From: RGIG4034 sp045628945
GTDB lineage: Bacteria; Bacillota; Clostridia; Lachnospirales; Lachnospiraceae
DNA: 64,000 nt
Direction: 5' to 3'
NCBI GenBank assembly: GCA_045628945.1
Contig: JAZQQG010000022.1
Span: forward strand, 1-64,000
Shown here: positions 1-8,712 of the stretch, in pieces
How positions within the stretch are numbered: the stretch's first letter is position 1
Layout of the letters: the number at the start of each line of letters is the position of its first letter
Translations under genes and position numbers: made by a program
Notes under the pieces: model-generated
Databases searched by the model: none
What the model saw: the letters and a program-made list of their open reading frames with translations, nothing else
Told to the model about the DNA's origin: nothing

Positions 1-114
1 TATCAGCGGATGAATGAGAAACAACGGATAGAAAAAAGTCTCTCGTTATGGGGTGATGCAATCGTATGGAGTGACCTTCACAAATACGATAAATCATTCA
101 ACGATTGGGACTAG
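1..114 (+). CDS. 3' end of an unidentified protein (partial)
   Basis: An open frame enters from the left edge and stops at TAG 112-114, giving 37 C-terminal residues rich in charged and aromatic residues and ending in FNDWD. The fragment is too short to assign to a family. No start is visible, so it is either the tail of an upstream plus-strand gene, convergent with the AraC gene, or a chance open frame. No clear terminator hairpin lies in the 47 bases before the AraC stop codon. Confidence 0.4.
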   Translation, partial: YQRMNEKQRIEKSLSLWGDAIVWSDLHKYDKSFNDWD

Positions 115-161
115 CCATCAACACGTTTTGTCCTATAACCCGTACTTTGACTGATAGTGTA

Positions 162-1052
162 TTAAGCCTGATATTTCAAACGATACTGCTTCGGCGTGAG
201 ATTGTATTTTCTTCGGAAAATGCGAATCAGATGACTGCAGTCGCTAAAACCGGTTTCTTCACTGATATAGGTCAGATCGTAATTGGTAAAGAGTAAGAGC
301 TTCTCAACCTTGGCCAAACGTATAAACTCGATATAATCGGTTGCCGACTGGCCGTATAGACGATGGAAGGTTTTGGCAAAGTAGGAATAACTCATACCAC
401 AGCGTTTGGCAAGCTCCGGAATGGAGAGATTTTCGGCGGAGTGTTCGTCGATATACTGTAAGATGGTATGAATGTTGTTACCAAGAGAATCGGATTCCTC
501 GGACTCGTAGTCCTCTTCGCGGTAATCGTCACAATGACGCCAGAAACGCAGTAACTCAATCATTAAGGTGGTTACGGCGGCATTTAAACAAATATCATAG
601 CCATATTGGCGTTCGTGAAATTCCTGAACCATATGGTCGATGTGGGTTTCCGGGTCGAAAGCGCCGAAGTCCTCTCGGGAGAAGACCAGAGGCAACTTCC
701 AATCGTGGGAAGGATTCAGAAACATATTCGAGAAGCGCGGGAGATAGTTTTTGGTCTTTTGCAGGTGGCCCCCGTCGAACTTTAATACCGCATAGCGGAA
801 ACAATCACGATTCGGGCTGTCAATCTGATGAAGAGACTGGGGCGGCATAAAAATCATATGCCCCGGCGTCAGTCGGTACTCGGTATTGTTGCAGGTAACG
901 ACAATCTCTCCCTCATAGATGTATAGAATCTCTATAAAATAATGCCAATGCGCACTTACCGGGAGCGCACAGCCCGGTTTTTCGAAATAAAAGGCTTCTA
1001 TGGGCGATTGTAGCGCGTCACTGTACTCGAAAAGGGAGTTCATTTCTGTCAC
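162..1052 (-). CDS. AraC family transcriptional regulator with cupin sensor domain
   Basis: This is a 296-residue one-component regulator. Residues about 25-150 form an N-terminal cupin-like ligand domain (HWHYFIEI start and the MIFMPPQSLHQI strand typical of AraC_binding). Residues about 195-296 hold two helix-turn-helix units, ending in the family signature around GFSDCSHLIRIFRRKYNLTPKQYR. Family members usually sense sugars or small metabolites and activate catabolic or transport genes. The start is well supported by GGAGGTGAC upstream on the minus strand. It is divergent from the ABC exporter pair, with 137 bases between the genes, so it could regulate them. That link is inference only; the ligand cannot be read from the sequence. 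Confidence 0.9.
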   Translation of the reverse strand: MTEMNSLFEYSDALQSPIEAFYFEKPGCALPVSAHWHYFIEILYIYEGEIVVTCNNTEYRLTPGHMIFMPPQSLHQIDSPNRDCFRYAVLKFDGGHLQKTKNYLPRFSNMFLNPSHDWKLPLVFSREDFGAFDPETHIDHMVQEFHERQYGYDICLNAAVTTLMIELLRFWRHCDDYREEDYESEESDSLGNNIHTILQYIDEHSAENLSIPELAKRCGMSYSYFAKTFHRLYGQSATDYIEFIRLAKVEKLLLFTNYDLTYISEETGFSDCSHLIRIFRRKYNLTPKQYRLKYQA

Positions 1053-1189
1053 CTCCAGGATAGAATCGTTCTATTTTTGTCCAATTTTATTATAGTATAT
1101 TGATGAAGGGATTGCTATACTAAACAATGGTTTTGAACATGATAATTCACTTCCGTTAGGTTTGTGACATAATTTTTTCAGAGGTAGTT

Positions 1190-2998
1190 ATGAAAAAGAA
1201 AGATAAGAGTAAAGCAAATGAGACAACCATGAAGTTTCCCAAGGGGAAGCTTTCCTGGTTATGGGAAAATATGCAGGGCGGACATGGACTGTATGTCATC
1301 GCTATGATTGGTACTGCTGTCTATAATATTATGCAGCTGACGGTTCCTTTTTTCACTGCACAGATTGTTGATAAGTTCATCTCCGGTCCCAATGCCATGG
1401 AAAATCTTCGTACCCAGAGATCTCTGTTCTTCGGAATGATTCTGGCGATGATTCTGCTTACATTCCTTCGTACCACCATCGTATATCTGGACTGTATGGC
1501 TTACGAGCATGTGTCACAGCGGGCGCTGTTCCGCATTCGAAATTTCTTGTATGACAAGATTCAGCGTCAGGATATGAAGTTCTACAGCACTTATCGTACC
1601 GGAGATTTGATGACCCGTGTTACCGGTGACCTGGATGCGGTTCGTCATATGATTGCATGGGTTATTCGAGTGATCATCGAGTCCTTTGCATTGTTTGGAG
1701 CAGCCTGCGTATACTTCTTTATCATGGACTGGCTGATGGCGCTGTGCCTGATTGCCATCTCGCCCTTAATCTTCGTAATCATTATTCTTTTCAAACGCAA
1801 GGTATCGCCTATGCATGAGCAGTTGCGTGAGAAGTTTGCAGGGATGAATACCTACGCACAGGAGAATATCTCCGGTAACCGTGTGGTAAAGGCCTTTGCA
1901 AGAGAAAAGTACGAGATTGAGAAGTTCAATCGTGCCAATGAGGATTATGCCGAGACCAATCAGAAAACGGCGTTGGTATGGCTTCGTTATTATCCTTACA
2001 TTGAAGGCGTAGCCAACTTCTTACCGGTTATTCTGATGGTTGCAGGTGGACTTTTCCTCATTAACGGAAGACTGTCCATGGGTGAGTATGTGGCCTTCTC
2101 GACCTTGATTTGGGCATTGTGTAACCCGATGAGAAATATGGGTAACATCATGAATGAGTTCCAGAGATTCTCGGCAGCTGCCAACAAGGTCATGGAGATT
2201 TATTATTCCGAGCCTGAGATTGTGGATCCTGAGAATCCGATTGAGGTTAAGGAACGTATCAAGGGTAAGGTAGAGTTCAAGGATGTGTCCTTCCAGTATG
2301 CCGATGGCAATCTGCCGGTATTAAAAAATATTACCTTTACGGCCGAACCGGGAGAAACGGTGGCAATCATGGGAGAAACCGGTTGTGGTAAGACCTCCCT
2401 GATTCATCTGATTCCCCGCTTCTACGAACCGACCGCCGGTGAAGTGCTGGTAGACGGCGTGAATGTAAAAGATTATCTGTTGCATGACCTGCGTAAGAGC
2501 ATCGGTTTGGCAACACAGGATGTGCTTCTGTATTCCGATTCGATTGAAGGAAATATTGCTTACGGTGATCCGCATATTACTGCGGAGCAGGTAGTTAAGT
2601 TCGCCAGATACTCCGCGGCGCAGGAATTCATTGCAAAGATGCCGGAAGGATACGATACCATCGTCGGTGAGCGTGGCGTAGGTCTTTCCGGTGGCCAGAA
2701 GCAGAGAATTTCTCTTGCAAGAGCGTTGGCAATCGAACCGTCCATTCTGATTTTGGACGATACCACCTCGGCCGTGGATATGGAGACGGAAAAACAGATC
2801 CAGCATTCTCTTCGTGAATTGGATTTCCCTTGTACGAAGATTATTATTGCACAGCGAATTTCGACAACGAAGTTCGCAGATAAGATTCTGGTATTACAGG
2901 ATGGATGCATTACCGAGTCCGGAACGCATGAGGAACTGATTGCGAAGAAGGGCTACTATTATGAATTAGTGAAGCTTCAGACCGGAGAGGAGGTGTAA
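1190..2998 (+). CDS. ABC exporter half-transporter, degenerate ATP-site subunit
   Basis: The 602-residue protein has an N-terminal six-helix type IV exporter domain (about residues 35-330) and a C-terminal ATPase domain. Walker A is GETGCGKTS near residue 394 and the signature LSGGQ near 498. The Walker B catalytic Glu is replaced by Asp (LILDDTTSAVD), and the switch His is replaced by Gln (IIAQRIST, near 554). These changes are known for the degenerate half of heterodimeric exporters such as BmrC/BmrD and TM287/TM288. The next gene, 2 bases away, carries the complementary changes, so the two very probably form one heterodimer. The substrate is unknown; drugs, lipids or peptides are typical. 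The ribosome site is AGAGGTAG. Confidence 0.93.
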   Translation: MKKKDKSKANETTMKFPKGKLSWLWENMQGGHGLYVIAMIGTAVYNIMQLTVPFFTAQIVDKFISGPNAMENLRTQRSLFFGMILAMILLTFLRTTIVYLDCMAYEHVSQRALFRIRNFLYDKIQRQDMKFYSTYRTGDLMTRVTGDLDAVRHMIAWVIRVIIESFALFGAACVYFFIMDWLMALCLIAISPLIFVIIILFKRKVSPMHEQLREKFAGMNTYAQENISGNRVVKAFAREKYEIEKFNRANEDYAETNQKTALVWLRYYPYIEGVANFLPVILMVAGGLFLINGRLSMGEYVAFSTLIWALCNPMRNMGNIMNEFQRFSAAANKVMEIYYSEPEIVDPENPIEVKERIKGKVEFKDVSFQYADGNLPVLKNITFTAEPGETVAIMGETGCGKTSLIHLIPRFYEPTAGEVLVDGVNVKDYLLHDLRKSIGLATQDVLLYSDSIEGNIAYGDPHITAEQVVKFARYSAAQEFIAKMPEGYDTIVGERGVGLSGGQKQRISLARALAIEPSILILDDTTSAVDMETEKQIQHSLRELDFPCTKIIIAQRISTTKFADKILVLQDGCITESGTHEELIAKKGYYYELVKLQTGEEV

Positions 2999-3000
2999 GC

Positions 3001-4779
3001 ATGGCAAGAAATACATATAAGCAGGATGAGCGCTTAGACGAGCCGTTTCAGATTCGACATCTGCTTCGCGCCGGTGCTTACATCAAGAAGTATAAAAGAC
3101 CGATGATTGTGGCGTTTCTTTTGTCTGCCCTTGGCGGTATTGCCGGCCTGTTTGCACCGATTGTTACCCAGCATGCGCTGGATGAGGCAATTCCGGACAA
3201 AAACGTACGCATGTTATTTATTCTTGCAGGTGCGCTGGTTGGAGTGCATTTGATCGGTATTCTTTTCACAACGATTCGTTCCGTAATCATGGTGAAGGTA
3301 AGCCAGGGAATCATTTTCGATATCCGAAAGGATCTCTTTGCACACTTACAGAAATTACCTTTTCAGTATTACGATGACAGGCCCCACGGTAAGATTTTGA
3401 TTCGCGTCGTGAACTATGTGAATTCCGTATCGGATATGCTCTCGAACGGTTTGATCAATGTGATTTTGGAGATTATGAACCTGATATTCATTGTAATCTT
3501 CATGTTTATCGTAGATGTGCAGCTGGCGCTGGTTGTTATGATCGGTGTGCCGATTCTGGCTGTGTTTATGCTGTGGATCAAGAACAGACAGCGTAAGGCC
3601 TGGCAGGCGGTGTCCAATAAGAATTCCAACCTGAATGCTTATTTGCAGGAGAATATTGTCGGAGCCAGAATTACCCAGATTTTTGCCCGTGAGGATGAGA
3701 ATGCGGAGATTTTTGAGGAGTTGTCCCAGGATTGTCGTAAGACCTGGTTTAAGGCAACGAGCTACAGTAACCTGGTATGGCCCGGAATTGACTCCATATC
3801 GGTATGTGTAAGAGCAGCTGTATATATCTGTGGTCTGGTTTTGTTTGGTGTCGGCGCGAAGTCTGTCGGTGTAATTGTAGCCATTACCGGTTATGCTTCC
3901 CGTTTCTGGCAGCCGATTATGAACCTTGGCAATATCTTCAATAACTTCATTAACAATATTGCGTATCTGGAGCGAATCTTCGAGACGATGGATGAGCCGG
4001 TTACGGTCGATGATGCACCGAATGCGGCTGTAATGCCCGCAATCCGTGGTGAGGTTACCTTTGATCATGTGCATTTCTCTTACGAGAAGGATAAGCCGGT
4101 TCTTAAGGATGTAAGTTTTACCGTGAAGCCCGGTCAGTCCGTTGCGCTGGTTGGACCTACCGGTGCAGGTAAGAGTACGATTGTAAGCCTCTTGTCCCGA
4201 TTCTACAACGTGGATGAAGGTTTGATTACCATTGATGGAGTAGACATCTCGAAGGTTACGTTAGAGTCCCTTCGTTCCCAGATGGGTATTATGCTTCAGG
4301 ACAGTTTCATTTTCTCCGGTACCATTGAGGAGAATATTCGTTACGGGAAACTGGATGCGACGATGGAAGAGATTCGTAAGGCCAGCAGTACCGTATGTGC
4401 CGATTCCTTTATCAGTAAGATGAAGGACGGCTATCAGACGGAGGTAAAGGAACGCGGTTCGTTACTGAGCCAGGGACAGAAGCAGTTGATTTCCTTTGCA
4501 CGTACGCTTTTGTCGGATCCTGCAATTCTGGTATTGGATGAGGCGACGTCCTCCATTGACGTCCAGACCGAAAAAGCACTGCAGACCGGTCTGAATGCGA
4601 TGTTAGAGGGGCGTACCAGCTTCATTATCGCCCATCGTTTGTCTACGATTCGTAACTGCGATGTGATTATGTACATCGATGACGGTGGAATCGTGGAGGC
4701 GGGAACCCATGAAGAGTTGATGGCGAAGCAGGGATTGTATTACCATCTCTACACGACGCAGATGGGAGATATCGCGTAA
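3001..4779 (+). CDS. ABC exporter half-transporter, canonical ATP-site subunit
   Basis: The 592-residue protein has a membrane domain (about 25-310) and an ATPase domain. Walker A is GPTGAGKST near residue 385, Walker B is LVLDEATSSID with the catalytic Glu intact, and the switch His is present (IIAHRLSTI). The signature is altered to LSQGQ near 488. Together with the preceding gene this predicts one good ATP site (this Walker A/B plus the partner's LSGGQ) and one degenerate site (partner Walker A/B plus this LSQGQ). The ATG at 3001 follows GGAGAGGAGG at the end of the upstream gene, so the pair is translated in tandem. The substrate cannot be predicted from the sequence. Confidence 0.93.
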   Translation: MARNTYKQDERLDEPFQIRHLLRAGAYIKKYKRPMIVAFLLSALGGIAGLFAPIVTQHALDEAIPDKNVRMLFILAGALVGVHLIGILFTTIRSVIMVKVSQGIIFDIRKDLFAHLQKLPFQYYDDRPHGKILIRVVNYVNSVSDMLSNGLINVILEIMNLIFIVIFMFIVDVQLALVVMIGVPILAVFMLWIKNRQRKAWQAVSNKNSNLNAYLQENIVGARITQIFAREDENAEIFEELSQDCRKTWFKATSYSNLVWPGIDSISVCVRAAVYICGLVLFGVGAKSVGVIVAITGYASRFWQPIMNLGNIFNNFINNIAYLERIFETMDEPVTVDDAPNAAVMPAIRGEVTFDHVHFSYEKDKPVLKDVSFTVKPGQSVALVGPTGAGKSTIVSLLSRFYNVDEGLITIDGVDISKVTLESLRSQMGIMLQDSFIFSGTIEENIRYGKLDATMEEIRKASSTVCADSFISKMKDGYQTEVKERGSLLSQGQKQLISFARTLLSDPAILVLDEATSSIDVQTEKALQTGLNAMLEGRTSFIIAHRLSTIRNCDVIMYIDDGGIVEAGTHEELMAKQGLYYHLYTTQMGDIA

Positions 4780-4861
4780 ACAGCAGAAAGAAACACAGAA
4801 TAGAAGACGATAAAGCTTGTATTCTTTATCAAAAAGGAACCGTCGGCGGAGGAATCAATTC

Positions 4862-4890
4862 TTGATAATCCCGCCGATTTCTGCTATATT
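4862..4890 (+). promoter_or_regulatory. Sigma-A promoter for the MetRS-like gene
   Basis: TTGATA (4862-4867), a 17-base spacer and TATATT (4885-4890) predict a start near 4897. The -35 lies inside a two-tier inverted repeat: TCGGCGG 4843-4849 pairs with CCGCCGA 4871-4877, and ATCAA 4854-4858 pairs with TTGAT 4862-4866. That repeat may be a weak terminator of the ABC operon, although it lacks a good U tract. Confidence 0.7.
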
Positions 4891-4915
4891 TAGTGTTTGA
4901 GAACTGTGATAGTGA

Positions 4916-4950
4916 AAAGAAGATGCGGCATCCGGCCGTTTGTCTTCTTT
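4916..4950 (+). promoter_or_regulatory. Two-tier hairpin directly before the ribosome site of the MetRS-like gene
   Basis: AAAGAAGA (4916-4923) pairs with TCTTCTTT (4943-4950), and an inner CGGC (4926-4929) pairs with GCCG (4935-4938). The stem ends one base before GGAGG. The leader is only about 65 bases and has no T-box motif, so this is not a T-box riboswitch. It could modulate ribosome access or mRNA stability. Confidence 0.45.
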
Positions 4951-4961
4951 GGAGGTAAGAT

Positions 4962-6950
4962 ATGAGTGATTATACGAAGAGAATCCGACCGGAGGAAAGA
5001 CCTGTATTTCCGAAGCGTGCATTGATTACCGGTGGTATGCCTTACGGCAATAAGGAACTTCATTTCGGACATGTGGGCGGTATGTTCGTGCATGCGGATG
5101 TTTTTGCCCGGTTTATGCGCGACCGTATCGGCAAGGAGAACGTATTGTTCGTTTCCGGTACAGACTGCTATGGTTCCCCGGCTCTTGAGAGCTATCGTAA
5201 GCTTCGTGAGGCAGGCTACGATAAGTCTATTCAGGATTATGTACGCGGCAATCATGAGAAGCAGAAGGAGACGCTTAATAAGTTCGGAATCAGTCTGGAT
5301 ATCTTCGCAGCTTCCGGCCTGGATGATTCTGCTGAAATGCATAATAAGGTGAGTGCGGATGTTTTCAATACCCTGTATCAGAAGGGCTATTTAGAGAAAT
5401 TGTCCACACCGCAGTTCTATGATGATGAGCTTGGCGTATTCTTAAACGGTCGCCAGGTAATCGGAAAATGTCCTATTGAGGGTTGCCAGTCAGAGAAGGC
5501 TTATGCGGACGAGTGTTCCTTAGGCCATCAGTATATGCCGAGCGAGTTAATCAATCCCGTATCGGTGCTGTCCGGTAAGACCCCTTCCTTTAAGAATGTA
5601 ACGAACTGGTATTATCGCTTGGAGGACGACATTGATTCGCTGAAACCCTATGTCGAAGACCTGAAGATGAATACCAATACCCGCAAGTATTCCACCACGA
5701 TCATTGATGAGTTCCTGGAAAAGCCTCTGGTACATATTCCCAAGAAATATCTGGAGGATGTGGATGCGGATGCTCTTTTTGCCGAGTTTCCCGAGCATGA
5801 ACTGGTGGATGAGGAGAAGCGGAAATCCTTAATGTGTCGTTTCAAGACCCTGGATGACCGTGATCAGGCCCGCAAGATTCTCGAAAAGAAGAATATTCAT
5901 TACACTGCGGGGAAGACGCTTGTTCCTTTCCGCCTTTCCGGTAATGTGGAGTGGGGTGTGCCTGTTCCCGATACCGAGGATCAAAAAGATTTGACCTTTT
6001 GGGTATGGCCGGAGTCCTTGTGGGCACCGATTTCCTTCTCCAGAACCTACTGGAAGCGTAACGGTTTCCCGGAGGATGAGTGGCAGAGATGGTGGAACGA
6101 TGACGAGGCACAGGTTTATCAGTTCATCGGCGAGGACAATATCTATTTCTATGCCATTGCGGAGATGGGAATGTTTGATGCCCTCGGAAATGTGAAAAAA
6201 CCGCACATTATTCCGAACCGACATATTCTTTTCATGGATACGAAGGCAAGTTCCAGCTCGGAGATTAAGCCTCCTATGGCGAATGAGCTGTTGGATCATT
6301 ATTCGGCGGAACAGTTGCGTATGCACTTCATTTCGCTTGGCCTTTCCAATAAGTCCACCGGTTTCAAGCCTCAGGTCTACATGCCGGAGAGTGAGAGACA
6401 GGGCGTAGATATGGTAGTGAAGGAGGGGAACCTCTTAACGAACGTATATAACCGTTTGATTCGATCCTGCTTCTATACCACCCAGAATCAGTTTGACGGG
6501 ATTCTGCCGGAGGGAGAGGTATCCGCAGCCATTAAGGAACTGGCGGTGAACAAGACTCTGGAATATGAGCGTCACATGTACAATCATGAATTCCATCGCA
6601 TTTCCTATGTGTTGGATGAGTATATTCGTGAGATTAATAAGAACTGGGCGGCCAAGAGCCGTGAGGCGGATAAGAATCAGGATAAGCAGGCTTGGCATGA
6701 TCTTTTGGTAGATACCTGGTATTCCATTAAGGTGATGGCGGTATTGCTGCATCCCATCGTACCGAACGGTTGTGAGATGTTTGCCGAGTATCTGAATGTA
6801 GGAGATGCACTGTGGAACTGGGAGACCATTACCGACGATCTGCATGCCTATATTCCGGATTTTAAGGCTCATACGCTTAAATACCTTGAACCCAGAGTAG
6901 ACTTCTTCAAGAAGCCTGAATGGCAGTTTGCCGGTGATGAGGAGAAATAA
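4962..6950 (+). CDS. Divergent methionyl-tRNA synthetase-like class I tRNA ligase
   Basis: The 662-residue protein resembles MetRS along its length: Rossmann start with ITGGMPYGN, a HIGH-type motif HFGH (34-37), a connective region with zinc-knuckle-like cysteines (CPIEGC, then CSLGH), and a C-terminal helical anticodon-binding region with LLHPIVP. It departs from true MetRS at key places. The DEHG/DAHG element reads DCYG, and where KMSKS should stand the sequence is TKASSSSE (427-434). The EMAPII-like C-terminal tRNA-binding domain is absent. It may be a paralog with altered or lost aminoacylation, or an unusual MetRS. The presence of a second, canonical metG elsewhere would decide. The gene is monocistronic with its own promoter and a strong GGAGG site. 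Confidence 0.75.
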   Translation: MSDYTKRIRPEERPVFPKRALITGGMPYGNKELHFGHVGGMFVHADVFARFMRDRIGKENVLFVSGTDCYGSPALESYRKLREAGYDKSIQDYVRGNHEKQKETLNKFGISLDIFAASGLDDSAEMHNKVSADVFNTLYQKGYLEKLSTPQFYDDELGVFLNGRQVIGKCPIEGCQSEKAYADECSLGHQYMPSELINPVSVLSGKTPSFKNVTNWYYRLEDDIDSLKPYVEDLKMNTNTRKYSTTIIDEFLEKPLVHIPKKYLEDVDADALFAEFPEHELVDEEKRKSLMCRFKTLDDRDQARKILEKKNIHYTAGKTLVPFRLSGNVEWGVPVPDTEDQKDLTFWVWPESLWAPISFSRTYWKRNGFPEDEWQRWWNDDEAQVYQFIGEDNIYFYAIAEMGMFDALGNVKKPHIIPNRHILFMDTKASSSSEIKPPMANELLDHYSAEQLRMHFISLGLSNKSTGFKPQVYMPESERQGVDMVVKEGNLLTNVYNRLIRSCFYTTQNQFDGILPEGEVSAAIKELAVNKTLEYERHMYNHEFHRISYVLDEYIREINKNWAAKSREADKNQDKQAWHDLLVDTWYSIKVMAVLLHPIVPNGCEMFAEYLNVGDALWNWETITDDLHAYIPDFKAHTLKYLEPRVDFFKKPEWQFAGDEEK

Positions 6951-6995
6951 GTATCCGTAAAAACTTCTCGGCGATATGGATTGATGTAAAAATAG

Positions 6996-7029
6996 GGCGA
7001 GTGAAAAGAGAAACTTTTCACTCGCCTTT
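6996..7029. terminator. Bidirectional terminator between convergent genes
   Basis: A 13-bp perfect stem, GGCGAGTGAAAAG (6996-7008) and CTTTTCACTCGCC (7014-7026), has a 5-base loop. T-rich sequence follows it on the plus strand, and a run of T on the minus strand (AAAAA at about 6988-6992 read in reverse). It serves both the MetRS-like gene and adenosine deaminase. Confidence 0.85.
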
Positions 7030-7037
7030 CTTGTTTG

Positions 7038-8015
7038 CTACAGAGACAGAATCTTCTTACGAAGCATTTCCTTGGTTGCTTCATCACAGAAGGCAGCATT
7101 TACCGCATTTAATGATAGTTTACATAAGTCGGAATCCGACAAACCAAACTGAGAACGAATCAAATCGAATTCCTTGGCTAACGTTGTGTTGGATACTGTC
7201 ATATCATCTGTATGCACGGTAACCGGAATTCCGCGATTGACATAAGTCTGTAACGGATATTCCTGCAAAGATGCGACTGCATGGGTATCCAGGTTACTGG
7301 TGGGGCACATTTCAAGAGGAATCTGTTCTTCTTGAAGGCGCCGCATTAGTTCGGGACTCTCGAAAGAGCGGATTCCGTGACCGATGCGGATGGCTCCTAA
7401 GGAGAGGGCATCAAGAACACTGTCGGCACCTGCGGCTTCTCCGGCGTGAATGGTGATGGGGATATTCTTTTCCCGGGCAAAAGAGAACAACTCGAGATAG
7501 TCCCCGGTTGGGAATAGACCCTCCGCACCGGCAAGATCCACGCCGACAACACCGTTGCCAAGAAATTCTTCTGCCAATTCCAACGTGGTCTGATTGAGCA
7601 CTTCCTTGGCACCGCGCATACAGCATAGGATGAGTCCGGTAGGTATGGACGAACCCTTGATTCCCCCCAGAGCAGCCGTCAGTACCTCACGCTGGCTAAG
7701 CCCTTTTCGACAGTGTAACTGCGGGGCAAAACGAATCTCTGCGTAGAACAGGCCTTGCTTGGTAAGTTCCTCCAGAAGCGTTTGGACGGAGAGGCGGATG
7801 GCCTCGCCGGTCTGGAGTAGTTCAAGCGGGAAGTCAAAGCGTTTCAGATAATCGTTTAGATCCCTGCAACTCTCATCCACACTGAGGAGCTTGCGAAGGG
7901 CTTCCTCTTCGGGAAGCGGGATTCCCTGCAATTTGGCCAGCTTATGCACATTGGCAATGGATAAGGAACCGTCGAGATGAAGATGCAGATCGATTCTTGC
8001 ATAATTTTTGGGCAT
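7038..8015 (-). CDS. add: Adenosine deaminase
   Basis: The 325-residue protein deaminates adenosine or deoxyadenosine to inosine in the cytoplasm for purine salvage. The metal-binding HLH (11-13) lies in IDLHLHLDGS. The catalytic HAGE element is ITIHAGEAAG, followed by RIGHG and the HTDD element near the C terminus. The length is normal for bacterial ADA. It lies 21 bases downstream of the zinc-ribbon gene on the same strand and is probably co-transcribed with it. The start is set by GGGAGG 9 bases upstream. An adenine deaminase-like specificity is possible but less likely given the length and motifs. Confidence 0.92.
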   Translation of the reverse strand: MPKNYARIDLHLHLDGSLSIANVHKLAKLQGIPLPEEEALRKLLSVDESCRDLNDYLKRFDFPLELLQTGEAIRLSVQTLLEELTKQGLFYAEIRFAPQLHCRKGLSQREVLTAALGGIKGSSIPTGLILCCMRGAKEVLNQTTLELAEEFLGNGVVGVDLAGAEGLFPTGDYLELFSFAREKNIPITIHAGEAAGADSVLDALSLGAIRIGHGIRSFESPELMRRLQEEQIPLEMCPTSNLDTHAVASLQEYPLQTYVNRGIPVTVHTDDMTVSNTTLAKEFDLIRSQFGLSDSDLCKLSLNAVNAAFCDEATKEMLRKKILSL

Positions 8016-8036
8016 ATCCGTTTCCTCCCTTCTTCT

Positions 8037-8561
8037 TTAAGAGAATGTGGCCCATGCACAGAACAGAAAGGTTAAGCAGGAAAAGGAGGTACCGATAATG
8101 CTGAGCGTCAGTCCGGCGGTAAACGAGCGTTGGATCGGGCGAACCTTCATGCCGTTTACGGCTAAGATAATTCCTAATGTTCCCAAAATCAGGCCGACCG
8201 CAGAAAAGAGAATGGTAAGTCCAAATACTATGCTGATGATTCCAAAGGCGATCGTAATGCCGGATTCATAGTTTTTGGACGCGGGAACCGACTTCGGCGG
8301 TTGTGGCGCATGCTGCAGGGCGGGCTCAACGGGACGAACCTCTTCCCAGGGAGCATGGGCGGAAGGCGTGTAAGAATCCGTAACAATTTGACCGTTTTGA
8401 TAATAGGTGGTAGCGGGCTTGGTAGGCTTGGGAGGCCCGGATACCGGCTCCGGTTCCTTTGCAGCAGATACTGCCTCCTGCGCCTTCGGGGCGGGGCAAC
8501 CGCAGTTTGTGCAGAAACGAATTCCTTCCGGAATCGGGTAATTACAATTGGTACAATTCAT
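8037..8561 (-). CDS. Zinc-ribbon membrane protein (DUF4190-like)
   Basis: The 174-residue protein starts with a zinc ribbon (C3-x2-C6, C17-x2-C20). A proline-rich, probably disordered linker follows (about 25-100), then two hydrophobic segments separated by a short loop, ITIAFGIISIVFGLTILFS and a later SFSCLTFLFCAWATF. This is the layout of zinc-ribbon/DUF4190 proteins common in Firmicutes; their function is unknown. The hairpin-like membrane domain with a cytoplasmic ribbon suggests a membrane-anchored adaptor. It is the first gene of the unit that continues into adenosine deaminase. The ribosome site is AAAGGA. Confidence 0.8.
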   Translation of the reverse strand: MNCTNCNYPIPEGIRFCTNCGCPAPKAQEAVSAAKEPEPVSGPPKPTKPATTYYQNGQIVTDSYTPSAHAPWEEVRPVEPALQHAPQPPKSVPASKNYESGITIAFGIISIVFGLTILFSAVGLILGTLGIILAVNGMKVRPIQRSFTAGLTLSIIGTSFSCLTFLFCAWATFS

Positions 8562-8624
8562 ATTTTTTTCCTTTCGGTACGAAAATCCGAACGATTAGTA
8601 AAAATAAGATTTCCGTCAATCCCT

Positions 8625-8654
8625 ATTATATCGGATGGAAAGAGCCCTTGTCCA
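8625..8654 (-). promoter_or_regulatory. Promoter for the zinc-ribbon/add unit
   Basis: On the minus strand, TGGACA (8654-8649), an 18-base spacer and TATAAT (8630-8625) match the sigma-A consensus well and predict a leader of about 57 bases. It is divergent from the LtaS-like promoter. Confidence 0.6.
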
Positions 8655-8675
8655 TATTCGCAATACAGATTTCGG

Positions 8676-8704
8676 TTGATAAACGAAGCGGGGAAGAGTA
8701 TAAT
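8676..8704 (+). promoter_or_regulatory. Consensus promoter abutting the LtaS-like start codon
   Basis: TTGATA (8676-8681), a 17-base spacer and a perfect TATAAT (8699-8704) are followed by only 8 bases before ATG 8713. The expected transcription start falls at or within 3 bases of the start codon. No ribosome site exists between them. Confidence 0.75.
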
Positions 8705-8712
8705 ACAACCCG

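Noticed and set aside
1160..1189. TGACATAAT as an extended -10 promoter for the ABC exporter
   Set aside because: The start would fall on the ribosome site and leave too little leader to use it; no supporting -35.
3355..4074. Long minus-strand open frame of 239 codons inside the second ABC gene
   Set aside because: It lies entirely antisense to a well-supported gene, with no ribosome site or recognisable domain; similar shadows occur across the window.
4780..4961. T-box leader before the MetRS-like gene
   Set aside because: The predicted leader is only about 65 bases and lacks the T-box sequence and antiterminator.
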